From Cryphonectria parasitica EP155 (Eukaryota > Ascomycota > Sordariomycetes > Diaporthales > Cryphonectriaceae), in contig NW_024468915.1 of NCBI RefSeq assembly GCF_011745365.1, positions 2,520,653 through 2,584,652 on the forward strand: a stretch of 64,000 nucleotides of DNA. The letters run 5' to 3'. The notes under the pieces were generated by a model. That model saw nothing but the letters and a program-made list of their open reading frames with translations, was not told where the DNA came from and ran no database searches. Below, piece after piece: positions 23,388 through 35,021 of the stretch. Numbering within the stretch: position 1 is the stretch's first letter; each line of letters starts with the position of its first letter. The position numbers and the translations under genes are program-made.

Positions 23388-24501
23388 ATGTCGACCGCAT
23401 GTCTGTGCTCGCCAGATTCCAACCCCTTGCGTTGGTAAACCCTGTTGTTGGCTTCTACGGGGCTGACTTGCATGGATAGTATCCCACGATGAGGTGCTTC
23501 AGTACACCAGTATGATCGACCACATCCTCAAAACCTCCGATCTCGACACTGTCTCTAGAAAGAAGGTTCGGAAGGGGCTGGAGCGACAGCTTGGAAGGGA
23601 CCTCAGCGAGCAGAAGGTACGTTTGTCTTGTGCCTACATCGCCCCCTCGCCCCCTCGCCCCCTCGTCCCCTACCTCATCTCTCTGCAAACGCATTCCCCC
23701 CTTACCTCTCCCTTCTTCCCCTTTCTGCAAGGCCTCCCAGACCTGACCAGCCGATTCGCATATTAGGATGCGATCAAGGTCTTGATCGAACAGCGCTTCG
23801 ACGCCATCGCCGACACCCTACCCACCCCTCCGCCCCACAGCAACGGCGCAGATGCTACAGATGATGGCTTCAACGGTGTTAAGCACGAAGACGACGAGCC
23901 TGATGCCTATGGCGACGATGATGTGTCGCAGGAGATCCAGGTCTCCACTTTTCCGAGCAAGAAGCGGAGCTCTTCTATGGTTGAAGATGAGGACGCCCGC
24001 CTCGCGCGCGAACTTCAGGCACAAGAGAATCAGCTGGCGCGCGGCCGTCAGACGAGGGGTGGCCACAGCACACCCAAACCCAAGCCCAAGCAGAAGCAGA
24101 AGAAGAAGAGTTCCACCAAGGTGAAGGCTGGCGATGATAGCGATGTCGACACCGAGGACTCTGCCACCCCCAAGAAGCGCAAGGCTGGCGGCGGTTTTCA
24201 GAAGGAATTCAACCTGAGTTACGCGCTCTCTGAACTCGTGGGCATGGAGCGGGTACGTACTATGTCTGAAATTTTGTCTGCTACGTGGTACAGAAGAGCT
24301 AATCTACGTGGGCAGCTATCTCGACCACAGGTCGTCAAGAAGCTGTGGGAGCACATCAAGGCCAACGACCTGCAGGAGCCAACTGACAAGCGCCAGATAC
24401 GATGTGATGAGCGCATGCAGGCCGTCTTCAAGCAGAGCAGCGTCAACATGTTCCAGATGAACAAGCTCATCGGAAATCACCTCTACCCGATCGAAGAGTA
24501 G
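23388..24501 (+). CDS. DEK_C and SWIB/MDM2 domain protein (UAF30/TRI1-like)
   Basis: Nuclear protein of the type that joins an N-terminal DEK_C domain to a C-terminal SWIB domain; yeast relatives are Uaf30 (RNA polymerase I upstream factor) and Tri1. Proposed exons: 23388..23400, 23480..23616, 23767..24252 and 24316..24501, 273 residues. DEK_C covers about residues 8-60 (YTSMIDHILKTSDLDTVSRK). A disordered Lys/acidic linker follows (KPKPKQKQKKKS). SWIB runs from about residue 193 (LSYALSELVG, LSRPQVVKKLWEHIK, NMFQMNKLIGNHL). The first exon is uncertain: the 13-nt version needs a GTCTGT donor, while an alternative from ATG 23359 to a GTAAAC donor at 23452 also keeps frame and adds a longer N-terminus. 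The last intron (63 nt) is in frame and stop-free but has a GCTAATC branch point and splits the SWIB core, so I treat it as an intron. Confidence 0.85.
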
Positions 24502-25734
24502 ACTGCATACTGCTTGGGAATGCTTGCTGCATGGCACTAACCCCCTCCCCCGCGGGCCCCTCTCTCGAAAGAGTCTCAAACATATACGACGTAACTTGAG
24601 CACAGTCCCGGCTTTATGGATGGGCGTAATAGGAAACAGGACAGCATCCGCTCAGTTTAATTCCCCTTTCACCACAATCACGGCTCGGTTGTACTGCGTT
24701 GATTTTTGGCTGGCGTTCTTGAGTTGACGACTTGAACGAATTGCATACAAAGGCCGTGTGGTGAGATACAGTTGGCCTCGAAGATTAAATGAGCTAGCTC
24801 CTCCAAGTCTGAGCCAACTTCTCTACTTAGTCACGGTGACGGCTTTGTGGGATTATCAGGCCACACGGCGGCGGGAAAATACATTGGGCGAGATCAAGGG
24901 CTTAATATCTTCGCTTTCTTTTTTTGACAGACAGGAGGGCTTGGTGGCCTCCTCACAGCATGACGGATCCGGTGGTTCTGTACTATGCAGGGGATTGATT
25001 ATTCTGTCCCGAGTTCCTCTGTTTTTTCTTTTTGTTCTTTGGGACGGGCCTCAAGGCCATGGAATGAATGGGGATCGACTCGGCATTGGGTGGATGTACA
25101 GTACACTACGTAGCTTCACCAGCTGGGGGACAAAAAACACAAATAACTCGCCAATTTGGAAGGAACCAGATTGGAACGGGTCTATTTACGATCAGTGCCT
25201 GTGACAGTACCAGTATTTTGCAAAGTATGGGCATAGCTCAGTCTTGCTTCTTGGGGTCACCAGTGACGTTGGTTAGTCAGACCGGCGAGTGAGTCGTGGT
25301 GGGTTACACCCTGGACATTACCTGGCGGGGTCCCCGTGGTGGTGGTGCCGGCATGCAATAGGCTCATGATTGGCTCGTGGGCCCGCCAAGCCTTTATCAT
25401 CTCACCCCGTCATTATGAGGCAGCGCCCGCCAGCAGAACTTCTTCGACCTGGTGCTCATTCATCAGCCAAAATTCAGGCTAGCCCCTCCAACAACTCAAT
25501 TGCCACACGCATTGGTAAGCCTACGACCTCGAAGCATCCCAACATCCTTCGCCAGCTATCTATAAGGGCCAGGGCAAATACCATTCACCAGGCAGCTTGA
25601 CCACGCCGGGCTGTGCATTCTTCAAGAATATCGCATACGGCACATACGTCTTGCGCCTCATTTCGCCCACCAGACACCTGAAGGAAACCACGCAGCAGTC
25701 CTCAAAACACACTGCAAAAAGTATCTCAACAGGC
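24502..25734. other. Intergenic region
   Basis: About 1.2 kb between the SWIB-domain gene and HEL2, both plus strand. The frame of HEL2 stays open for about 140 bases upstream of its ATG but contains no other ATG. No gene or clear motif is seen. Confidence 0.6.
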
Positions 25735-28266
25735 ATGGCTGACACGGGGACAGCTGTGCCTTCAGGACCACCTGGGGACAGGTCTCATGGCGAAGGACAC
25801 CGAGGCAGGGGCAGGGCCAGGGGCCAGAGAGGAGGGCGGGGCAGAGGCAGAGGGGACGGAGCTGGCTCACACCGTGGAGGCAACCGTGGTAGAGGACGGG
25901 GTGGCCACGGCGACAACTTGTCTGCAACAGAAGAGGGCAGCAGTTCTCAGGCAATACCTGCTCAGAAAGATGCCCTGTTAAGACCAACAGATCCAGAGCC
26001 CAAGCCACTAAAGGATGAGGCTGCACAAGAAGACGACGATGCCGACGCCGAGGTCTGCTTCATCTGCGCCAATCCCGTCCAACACCATGCGATCGCACCT
26101 TGCAACCACGTCACCTGCCACATCTGTGCCCTACGAATGCGAGCCCTCTACAAGACGAAAGACTGCCCACACTGTCGAACACCTGCCCCCTTTGTCATCT
26201 TCACGGACGACCCGTCGAAGCGGTTCGAGGAGTACACAGACACCGATTGCACCAGCGCAGATGAGAACATTGGCATACGCTATACAAATGAGGACATCGT
26301 GGGCGATACCGTCCTTCTTCTTCGATACAACTGCCCGGATGCGTCGTGCGACTTCGCTGGGCTCGGCTGGCCAGATCTGCACCGTCACGTTCGACAGACA
26401 CATCATAAGAAGATGTGCGATCTGTGCACACGGAACAAGAAGGTCTTCACGCACGAGCACGAGCTGTTCACGGACAAGAGCTTGCACAAACACATGGCTC
26501 ATGGTGACGATAAGCCGGGTGATGTCGCCCAGACAGGCTTCAGAGGCCACCCGCTCTGTGGTTTCTGCGGGGAGAGGTTCTATGACGACGATAAGCTCTA
26601 CGAACACTGCCGCAACAAACACGAGAGGTGCTTCATCTGCGATAGGAGAGACTCCAGGTCACCTCACTACTACCTGAACTATGACAAGCTGGAGGAGCAC
26701 TTTAAAAAGGACCATTACCTGTGTCTGGACAGGGAGTGCCTGGAGAAGAAGTTTGTCGTGTTTGATACCGAGATGGACCTCAAGGCTCACCAGCTCAGCG
26801 AACATGCCAACTCCTTATCCAAGGATGTTCGCAGAGATGCGCGGATGGTGGATATTTCTGGCTTTGACTTCCGGCAACCCTACCAAGAAGAGAGGAGAGG
26901 GGGCAGGTCGGGAGGTGGAAGGGAAGGGCGAGAAGGTCGTGGCAGAGGAAGGGACCCTAACGCCGAGCCACTCCCACGCACCTCAGCGCAGCCGCTCTCC
27001 AGGGCCGAGCTCGCGCTGCAGAGGATGACTGCCCAGGAAGGACCCAGGAGCATCCACTCGGCGCAGTCGATATCTAACCGCACCTTTGGCGGACAGCTCA
27101 CGACTACCTCCAATACATCTGGTCCAACACCTGCAGCCCGTCAGAACGGTGCTGCTGCTTCCACCTCGATCCAATCGCCAGCACCTCTCGCAGACTCGTT
27201 TGCCGCTCTGTCCGTTACAGACCAATCCAATCTCTCTCCTCAGGACCGAGCACGCCTGGTCCGTCATGGGGCCGTGGTTGAACGTGCGTCCAATCTCCTC
27301 GGCAACGACCAGACCAAGATGAACACCTTCCGGTCTCACATTTCCTCCTACAAGTCTGGCAGCGTGACCGCATCTCAGCTCATCGATGCCTTCTTTGCCC
27401 TCTTTACTGACACTTCGTCCACTGCCCTTGGCACGCTTGTACGCGAGGTCGCCGACTTATTTGAGGACAAGACGAAGGCTGATGCACTGCGGAAGGCTTG
27501 GCAGGACTGGAGAGCTATCAACGAGGACTACCCTTCGCTCCCTGGCCTGGGCGGCATGCATGGTGCTACAACATCCAGTTCTGGTTGGGCGACTGCGGCG
27601 TCGGCCGGCCCTACTCTGCATCCTGGTACGGGCGGCGGCGCAGCTGCAAGGGAGAAGATCAACACGCGTGTTCTCAAGCTGAAGAAGAGCACCCGCAGAG
27701 GCGGTAGCGCAAGCGTTCCTGGCTCGGCGCCTGCGGTTGCTGGGCCCAGTAGCATACAATGGGCGGCCAATGCGCCCTCGTCTCGTGGGACTTCAGCGGT
27801 GGCCTCGTCGTCTGCGTTTCCCGCCCTGCCAAGCTCGAAGGATACCAACGCTTCCAAGGCCAAGGGGACTCCCTTCTGGATCGGTGGTACCCAGCCAGCA
27901 TCCGCTTCCTCCGCTTCCGTTACTCCAAAGAGCGTCCCACAATCATCCGGGACCTCAACACCAGTTAGGAAGACAGGTGGGGGACCCGTGCCTGCGAAGA
28001 GTCAAGAAGCTTTCCCTTCCCTCCCCGCTGGGCCCAAGGTGCACACGAGCATCTTCACCCCTGGTCTCAGAGGCCGACCAGTGAGGTCTGATTTTGGTGT
28101 GAACCATGACACGGGGTTTTCATGGGGCGGAGGTAGTGGCAGCGATGCAGCAGCTGCGGGGGAGAATGCCGAGCCAGGGGCCGAGGCGGATGGCGGCGGC
28201 GGTGGTGGTGGTGGCAAGGGAAAAAAGAAAAAGAAGGGCAAGCAGGTCCTGGCTGCTTGGGGATAG
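25735..28266 (+). CDS. HEL2: RING/C2H2 ubiquitin ligase HEL2 (ZNF598 type)
   Basis: E3 ubiquitin ligase that senses collided ribosomes and ubiquitinates small-subunit proteins, starting ribosome-associated quality control. Single exon, 843 residues; start at ATG 25735, the first ATG in the open frame. The N-terminal 60 residues are rich in Arg-Gly repeats (RGRGRARGQRGGRGRGRG). The RING lies at about 108-148, with C108-x2-C111, APCNHVTCHIC and CPHC. Several C2H2-like fingers follow at about 200-375, including HRHVRQTHHKKMCDLC, CGFCGERFYDDDKLYEHC and CFICDRR, in the arrangement typical of Hel2/ZNF598. The C-terminal half is low-complexity (Ser/Ala/Pro/Gly) and ends with a Gly run and a KGKKKKKGK basic patch, possibly for ribosome contact. 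The call is firm because the RING plus multi-finger order is distinctive. Confidence 0.95.
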   Translation: MADTGTAVPSGPPGDRSHGEGHRGRGRARGQRGGRGRGRGDGAGSHRGGNRGRGRGGHGDNLSATEEGSSSQAIPAQKDALLRPTDPEPKPLKDEAAQEDDDADAEVCFICANPVQHHAIAPCNHVTCHICALRMRALYKTKDCPHCRTPAPFVIFTDDPSKRFEEYTDTDCTSADENIGIRYTNEDIVGDTVLLLRYNCPDASCDFAGLGWPDLHRHVRQTHHKKMCDLCTRNKKVFTHEHELFTDKSLHKHMAHGDDKPGDVAQTGFRGHPLCGFCGERFYDDDKLYEHCRNKHERCFICDRRDSRSPHYYLNYDKLEEHFKKDHYLCLDRECLEKKFVVFDTEMDLKAHQLSEHANSLSKDVRRDARMVDISGFDFRQPYQEERRGGRSGGGREGREGRGRGRDPNAEPLPRTSAQPLSRAELALQRMTAQEGPRSIHSAQSISNRTFGGQLTTTSNTSGPTPAARQNGAAASTSIQSPAPLADSFAALSVTDQSNLSPQDRARLVRHGAVVERASNLLGNDQTKMNTFRSHISSYKSGSVTASQLIDAFFALFTDTSSTALGTLVREVADLFEDKTKADALRKAWQDWRAINEDYPSLPGLGGMHGATTSSSGWATAASAGPTLHPGTGGGAAAREKINTRVLKLKKSTRRGGSASVPGSAPAVAGPSSIQWAANAPSSRGTSAVASSSAFPALPSSKDTNASKAKGTPFWIGGTQPASASSASVTPKSVPQSSGTSTPVRKTGGGPVPAKSQEAFPSLPAGPKVHTSIFTPGLRGRPVRSDFGVNHDTGFSWGGGSGSDAAAAGENAEPGAEADGGGGGGGGKGKKKKKGKQVLAAWG

Positions 28267-30012
28267 GACGCAGCGGAGAGATGACTCCACATGTCGTGAG
28301 GCTGACGATGGAGCTGTAACTGTGAGGAGCAACCTCACCAACCTTGATGTCAACAAAAAGCTGGGCGTGCGTTTCGAAGTTGTCAGCAGGAGCCGATGCC
28401 AGACAATGGGTCGAGCGGAGGAGTCTTGGGAGTACAAGTCATGTATGTACTAACTGGAGTTATTCTGTCATACTGCAGCACAATACAAGCGACTTTGTGT
28501 CCCCTCGGCCCCCCTGCACTGCATTTGGGCTTTCGAAGAATTTGTTCAGGGCTGGGAGGTAGGAAATTTCTCCTCCAGCTGTCTCTCTACTGCGTAGTCT
28601 TCTGCCTTGACATTCTACGACTACACCTACCGTCGTCGAGGCAGCGTATGGCGACATTCCATCAGGGCATTGGCACACCGCAGACCACTGCCAAGAACTG
28701 CATAACGTACCTCTGTTTCTCCACCATACAATTTATTCATTCTCACCTCAGTCTCTTGGCAGTGAGAGAGGCTGAGGTCTGTGAGACTGTATCGGTTGTC
28801 TGACCTGACCGACTATCCAAGTTGTAACCGAAGTGGGTGGATGCGCGCCGTGATTACCTCTGGGCAGAGGCTGCTGATCCACTTTTTCACAACACCCAAA
28901 GTCAATGCCTTGGTGGGTGTAACGGTGAGAATGAGATGGGTCTGGTGGAACCGGCAGCTGGGCTATTCATAGTTTTAAGTTTTTCCTTTGTTTTTACTTT
29001 TTCGTTTCTCATGGCTCTCAGTCTCAATGCTTCTCACCGTGTCTTTCTTGCATGAGTTTATGGGCGATTCAGTTCTGGTCTCGTCTTCCCGCCTCTTTTT
29101 TTGCCTTTTTTTTTTTTTCTTTCTTTCTCTCTTTTTCTTTTCTTGTCACTCTTCCATCTTGTCGATTCGCATCCAGTGATGGTTCTCTTTCTTCAACGGC
29201 TGACTCGTAATTCTGACAACAGGGTTTTGGTGTTCGCGGCATCAACAGGCTTGATCTTCTAACAGCTCTCTGCCAGCTCGCAATGATGCCACTGATACAT
29301 AATCATGACTGCTGATCTCCGTACAATGCTACCAAGGACAAGACTGCCAGGGCCAACGGCACACCCCTCCAGCCTATGTAGAGTATCACACGGGTCATGT
29401 GTCAATGAGACCTCCCCACGTGTGAAAGGGCCTCAGTTCATCAGCCGGCGGGCCATCAGACCCACATGCTCGATGTGAGAGCTGGCGATGTCGGGCCTGG
29501 TTTCCGGGCCTGATAGGGCGATCGTAGGCCTGAAGGTTTGGCTGAGAATATGTCTTTTAGTGATGCTGTCCAGTGTACAAATTTGGAGATGACGATGGGT
29601 CAAACAGGTGTGGAGGTGGTAGAGTGTGTATTAGGGATGGGTCAGGAGGTCGGCGTCTGTTTAGGAGGGCAACTGATTTGGGCCCCTCTGGAAACCAAAT
29701 CGCGTCGTGATCAGGTAGGATATGGTTTTCTTATAAGAGTGCTCCCTATCTCAAAGACCGATTTGGCATTACAGGTTATTTGCAGACGGTGAAGGCCTGG
29801 GGCTTCTTTTTGTGTTTTCCTGCTCTTCGATTTTTAGGCTGGACCATATTTGTTTTTCCTTTTCTTTTGTCTTCTATTGCAGCTGGATTGTCTGCCTTCT
29901 GGCCTCCTGTCACACACTCTCTTTCAAATCCTGTCCTCTAGTATCAGGTATACTATGAGGCTTGTATTTCCATCTCTCTTTATCTGAGTTTGTTTTTCCT
30001 TTTTGTTTCAAG
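28267..30012. other. Intergenic region
   Basis: About 1.7 kb between HEL2 and the GH16 gene. It includes a long T/C-rich stretch at about 29090-29160, and another pyrimidine-rich zone at 29800-30010 that is probably the leader of the GH16 gene. No coding region is supported. Confidence 0.6.
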
Positions 30013-31848
30013 ATGGCCAGACCATCCATTCTGGGCCTGGCTGCCCTTACAACAACTGTCGCTCAGGTGGTGACAGCAGCAACTTCATCTTACACCCTGG
30101 AGGACACGTTCGACTCATCTAATTTCTTCGACTCCTTCACATGGTTCACAGACGCCGACCCAACGGCTGGATTCGTGTCGTACCAGGACCAGTCGAGCGC
30201 CACGTCGGCCGGGCTGGCGACCATCGCCAACAACCAGGTCCGCCTAGGCGTTGATTCCACGTCAACGGTGGACAGCTCCACGCTCAGTGCATATGTCGGG
30301 GGCGACACCTCTGTGGGCGGGCGCAAGTCGGTGCGGCTACAGTCCAAGAAGACATACACCAAGATGCTCATGGTGGCGGATATCGAACACATGCCGGTTG
30401 GGTGTGGCACCTGGCCCGCACTGTGGACGTGGGGCACTGGCTCGTGGCCTGCAGACGGCGAGATTGATATTATCGAGGGGGCAAACTCGCAGACCACCAA
30501 CGCGATGACTCTCCACACCTCGGCAGGCTGCACGCCGTCCAACAGCGGCCAGGATCCCGGGACGAGCTGGTACGACGGCAGCACTGGCGACTGCAGCGCC
30601 GACAGCGGCAGCACGGGGTGTCCTCAGCGAGGCACATCGACATCCAACTTCGGCGCTGGCTTCAACAGCGCCCAGGGCGGCGTGTACGCGATGGAGTGGA
30701 CGGACGCTGCCATCAGCATCTGGTTCTGGCCGCGCAGCTCGATCCCCAGCGGCATCAGCTCCTCTTCGACGGTCGACACGGGCAGCCTGGGCACGCCGCT
30801 GGCGCGGTTCGAGGGCGGCAGCGGGTGCGACATCGCGAGTCACTTTCAGGGCCATGTCATTACCATCAACACGGCGCTGTGCGGGCAGTGGGCTGGCAAG
30901 GCGTGGGCTGCGGACGGGACGTGTGCGAGCCAGGCGGACTCTTGCGCGGCGTGGGTGGCGAACAACCCGGGTGCTTTTGCGGATGCGTACTGGTTGTTTA
31001 ACTCGATCAAGGTCTACACTGCCGGGGCGAGCTCGACTAATTCGAGCTCGACGGCTGCCTCGACGAAGCGAGACCCTGTGATGGACTTTAGGATCGGGAC
31101 GACGGTGGCTGGCAGTGGTGGTGCAGGAGGAGGAGGACGAGGAGGCGAGGAGGCGCCTTGGGAAGCGGGAAGGGGAGGGACACAACAAACTGCAGATTCG
31201 ACTTTGGTCGCGGACATGGGACAGAAGCGTGGTTTGTCTGAGGTCTTTGACGGCGTGAAAGACGTTTGGGACGATGCCAAGAATGATGGGAAGAATGCTT
31301 GGGACACTGCCAAGAACTCTATTGGAGGGTCTTCTACAGATGAAAACGAAGACAGGGATCAGGACGAGATGGCGTCCACGACGTCTGATGCAAGACCTCT
31401 GAGGGAATCTGTGAGTACTGGTCAGCCTTCTGCTGCTACTGCGACAGGAGACAACGCCCCTATTGCGTCCGCAACTCGATTGGCTTCGGATGCAAACATG
31501 ACGGCGTCGTCTGGAGGCATTTATGACTCGCCAACCTCAGGTCGCTCTGGATTCGAGGATCAAGACAGTGCACGTGTGATTCCTAGTGCAAGCACGAGTG
31601 TCCCTCTGTCGTCTGCGGTAAGGAAGAGATACAGCTTCCGGCAACTGGCAGCCCGTGCTGCTGCTGCTGCTGCTCCAGAGGGAGGTCGAGGCCTCTGGAA
31701 GACAGCTGGGAGTGCGACAGTAGATGGAAGGGGGCAGAAGGCGTATGGTAGAAGCACGGGCTGCTCTAGGAGGACCGAGGACAGGAAGGGTGTGGTCTGT
31801 GAGAGAAGATCTGTTTCTGGGAAACTGGCGAGGGTGTTTGTGGGTTGA
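30013..31848 (+). CDS. GH16 endo-1,3(4)-beta-glucanase-type glycosidase with long C-terminal tail
   Basis: Secreted glycoside hydrolase family 16 enzyme acting on beta-1,3/1,4-glucans. Single exon, 611 residues. The start is ATG 30013, which opens a signal peptide (MARPSILGLAALTTTVAQVV). The catalytic signature GEIDIIEG lies at residues 149-156, with E150 (nucleophile), D152 and E155 (acid/base) in the ExDxxE pattern. Aromatic landmarks such as WPALWTWG precede it, and the domain ends near residue 335 (YWLFNSIKVY). The following 270 residues are unusual: a Gly/Glu-rich linker, an Asp/Lys-rich amphipathic stretch (DGVKDVWDDAKNDGKNAWDTA), acidic/Ser/Thr-rich sequence, and a basic, Ala-rich segment with no hydrophobic GPI-type end. 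A (TC) tract begins 51 bases after the stop. An unspliced-intron explanation for part of the tail cannot be excluded, but no strong splice pair is needed. Confidence 0.9.
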   Translation: MARPSILGLAALTTTVAQVVTAATSSYTLEDTFDSSNFFDSFTWFTDADPTAGFVSYQDQSSATSAGLATIANNQVRLGVDSTSTVDSSTLSAYVGGDTSVGGRKSVRLQSKKTYTKMLMVADIEHMPVGCGTWPALWTWGTGSWPADGEIDIIEGANSQTTNAMTLHTSAGCTPSNSGQDPGTSWYDGSTGDCSADSGSTGCPQRGTSTSNFGAGFNSAQGGVYAMEWTDAAISIWFWPRSSIPSGISSSSTVDTGSLGTPLARFEGGSGCDIASHFQGHVITINTALCGQWAGKAWAADGTCASQADSCAAWVANNPGAFADAYWLFNSIKVYTAGASSTNSSSTAASTKRDPVMDFRIGTTVAGSGGAGGGGRGGEEAPWEAGRGGTQQTADSTLVADMGQKRGLSEVFDGVKDVWDDAKNDGKNAWDTAKNSIGGSSTDENEDRDQDEMASTTSDARPLRESVSTGQPSAATATGDNAPIASATRLASDANMTASSGGIYDSPTSGRSGFEDQDSARVIPSASTSVPLSSAVRKRYSFRQLAARAAAAAAPEGGRGLWKTAGSATVDGRGQKAYGRSTGCSRRTEDRKGVVCERRSVSGKLARVFVG

Positions 31849-31895
31849 AATGGTGTTCTAGACGTTTTTCTCATTTTCTGTCTGTCGGTTTTTTG

Positions 31896-31898
<3 letters not shown>

Positions 31899-31927
<29 letters not shown>
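31899..31927. repeat. (TC)n microsatellite
   Basis: An uninterrupted dinucleotide TC run of about 29 bases, located just downstream of the GH16 stop codon. Confidence 0.95.
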
Positions 31928-31930
<3 letters not shown>

Positions 31931-34900
31931 GTGGCATTTGTTGGGAGTTTTGAGTTTTTGTTTGATTCAAAATGGATTCGTTACTGAATCGGCTATCGTG
32001 GTCCAATACTATAAAGTAAGGAGCAAGTAAAGACTGCTTCTGACAGATTGCCGTATAAGGTGACTATGCTTCTGTTCTGAACTGGACTTTGCAAGTGTAT
32101 ATGAGGATGAACTCTTGCCCTTGGCCCTCACGGCCCTGTATCCGGACTGGTCGTTGTGAGTCGGGGAAATGAACTACGAGGTAGGACCGAAGTGGTGATC
32201 ACATAACTGAGTAACACAACCGTGAGACTGGCTTTCACTTTAATTATGTTTCTGAAGACAGACGTGACAAGTAGATAATTACTGAGAGAGTTGACGATAA
32301 CCTCCACTGCTCTCTCACTCTGTCACTGCTGTGAATACTGATTGCCTACACAGCAGATCTGTGGTGAGCTCGCAAAGGCATGATGCACTCCAGGAGAGAG
32401 AAAACCCTAACCAAATTAACATTCGGTGCGCGGGGAAAGCTTCCATAGCACGACATCGCCACTGTCGAATTGGCCCCGTCAGGGAGGGCAGTGCTAGTGC
32501 AGCGAACCACCCCTCCTTCTCCCCCTTCCTTGCAGAGGGCCGATCCGAGCACGCCAGGCTCTATAGCCTTTATGCACATACTATAGTCCGTATGCAGGTC
32601 CCAGGAGTCCCAGGAGTCGCCACACAGGGTTCTGGGCGCTTGGTTGGTGAGTTGGGACTGACGACGACTATGACGGGGTCTCAAGGAGGCTTCAGGGCAA
32701 ATGTGAAACAAGTACAACGCGGCTGATTGTTGCTGTTGGTGGAAATGAATACCTGACGAATTGTACGTTGTGGATGGATTGTAGTACAGACAGTATGAGA
32801 GACGGGCTATCATGGTAATCGCAAGGCATTCCTTCAGGATGCGTGGGAGGATGGATGGAAGTGAGATCTAGTGTACAGTACTTTGTCATACATCCCAAGT
32901 ACTGACCAACACAGAAGCTGTACTATGGTATGTCAATCGATGATGGTTCGATGCAGCCTGTCAATAGAGACTCGTCCCATACTGTAAAAAGCGTCTCGAT
33001 GTCGTCAGCTCTACCGCTTCGCCCGCAACCCCCCCCCCCCCTTCTCCTCTCCCACAACGCAGCTCCTGATGCGGGTCGACTGGTTATTTTTCCTTTCTTC
33101 GATTTATTGATTCATTTATACATCGATCTATCGATGAGCTGGACTTTTAAGAGGGGAGACACGAGAGAAAGTGGACAGACATGAACGAAGAAAGAACAAT
33201 TTTTTGACGGATTTGGACGGCTCAGATCAGGAGAAAATTGACTCGCCGCTTGTCATCCCACACCGCAGACAGGATGAGACTAAGTTCACCCCCTGGCGTG
33301 CTTCGGAGACGGGGAATAGGGAACGTGCTCAGCCCCGTCTCATCCGAGAACGTTTGTGAATAATGATCAGATTTTCTTTTAGCCTGTACCGGGGCTGAAT
33401 GGTAGATACGTCGTACAAAGGCAACAAGAGACCATTCGTAATCTCATGGTCATAGAAAACAGCATGGGAATGATTGTTTGCGTGAATGCAGAAGAAGAAA
33501 GAGAAATAGACGGAGTGACTTTGCGACGAGAAGAAGAAGGAGGATATGGGATACTTGATGGGCGAGGTTGAGTTGAGCTTGCTTTGGGGGTGTTGTTGAA
33601 CAAAGACTAAAACATCACTTGCGCAACGCAACACATGGGTGGGTCAGACTTTCAAGTTCACCCCCCTTCCTCTCTTCCTCGTATGCCGCTGATGGCCTAT
33701 TCATTCCTTTGAGCGACTGCTTGGCTGATTGGCTGGCAGAGGCAGGCTCCCTAAGAGCTAGTGTGGAGTCGATCCGAGTCTGTCGGATTCCACAAGGGAC
33801 CCCCCCCCCCCCCAAAGAAACCCCACAGTGAGAACAATCAGGGGACCACTAGGGGACCACTGACACTGGAATTGACTGAGAGGCTCGCTGGGGGATCTTC
33901 CTGGGGGTGCCACTGACCACCCCTGGACTTCTTCTCAGTGCAGTGCGGGTGGCCCACAATAGGTACCGCGCCCGGCCCAGCCTAGCCCAGCCCCAAACCC
34001 AGAGAGAGACGAGAGTGCCAGTGCCCGCTCCGAGTTGCCCAGGTGCCTCAGCAACTGCAACAACCGAAGCCTGTTGTCTCACCCACACCCCCCAACCCAC
34101 ACATTCAATAATACTCGCACACCCACCTCCTCGCTCTCTCACACACACACATTTGGGTGCAGGTGCAGCGCAGCCACACGCCATACCTGCCGTAGTACCT
34201 ACCTCACATCAGCCAGCCCCCTTCGAAACATCACCCCCTTCTTCCATCTTCCGTTTTCTTTTCTACTCTCTTTCGCTTCTCCTCTTCCCCACTCAGCATC
34301 ACCACTATCCCCATCATCATCATTTTCTTCTCGACAGTCCTAAACGAACGACTCCATCAGTTAACTGTCGTGACTGCTTCGCTGCATCCACGACGGACGA
34401 CGCAGGACGGGGCCTAGAGTGCTACAAAAAAGGGAAGGAGAATAAGGAAAAATTAAAGGAAAAAAAAGATCAAGGGTCTCACACGCGAATCGGCCGAGTC
34501 TCCCTCCGCCCTGGCCTGATCTGGGCCGACCTCTCAACTTCAACAACTCACATTTCGATCCACTTCTGATCAAGGGACGACGACCAACGAAATACCTTCC
34601 ATTCCCTTGGTATTGATACTGAAGCTATCGATCAACCCTCGACATCTTTCCTCCACGATACTACAGACACAAAGGAGAACTCGACGGTCGAGTACCTTCC
34701 CCTCCAGCGATACCTGGGACATCTTTGTGGGCGGGTCACATGGGCTGAGAGGCAGAAGAAGCTCCCTCTCGTCTAGCTTGCTCTCCCACCGCCTTCTCCT
34801 TCGACCCCTCCTCCTCCTCTCCACCTTGGCAACTTGTGCCTGCTTCGGCTCTCGTTGTTTCACCGACTCGACAAAAGATCCCCCTTGTCCCCTGCTCTAC

Positions 34901-34994
34901 CCTGGCCTGGCCACAACCAATAATTATATATATAAAGAAGGACTTATACTACACATAACAAGTGGGCTCTTCCCGCAGTCCCACGGTCAATCCA

Positions 34995-35021
34995 ATGTCG
35001 ACGGTCCCCTCCTCCGCCTAG
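34995..35021 (+). promoter_or_regulatory. Eight-codon upstream ORF just before the IRE1 start
   Basis: ATG at 34995 opens a frame of eight sense codons (MSTVPSSA) ending in TAG at 35019-35021, only 16 bases before the IRE1 ATG at 35038. If it lies in the mature leader it should reduce or condition initiation at IRE1. Whether this part of the leader is retained in the mRNA is not shown by sequence alone. Confidence 0.5.

Noticed and set aside
30337..31188. Arg/Pro-rich minus-strand open frame of 283 codons
   Set aside because: It is antisense to the GH16 catalytic domain, whose ExDxxE motif fixes the true frame.
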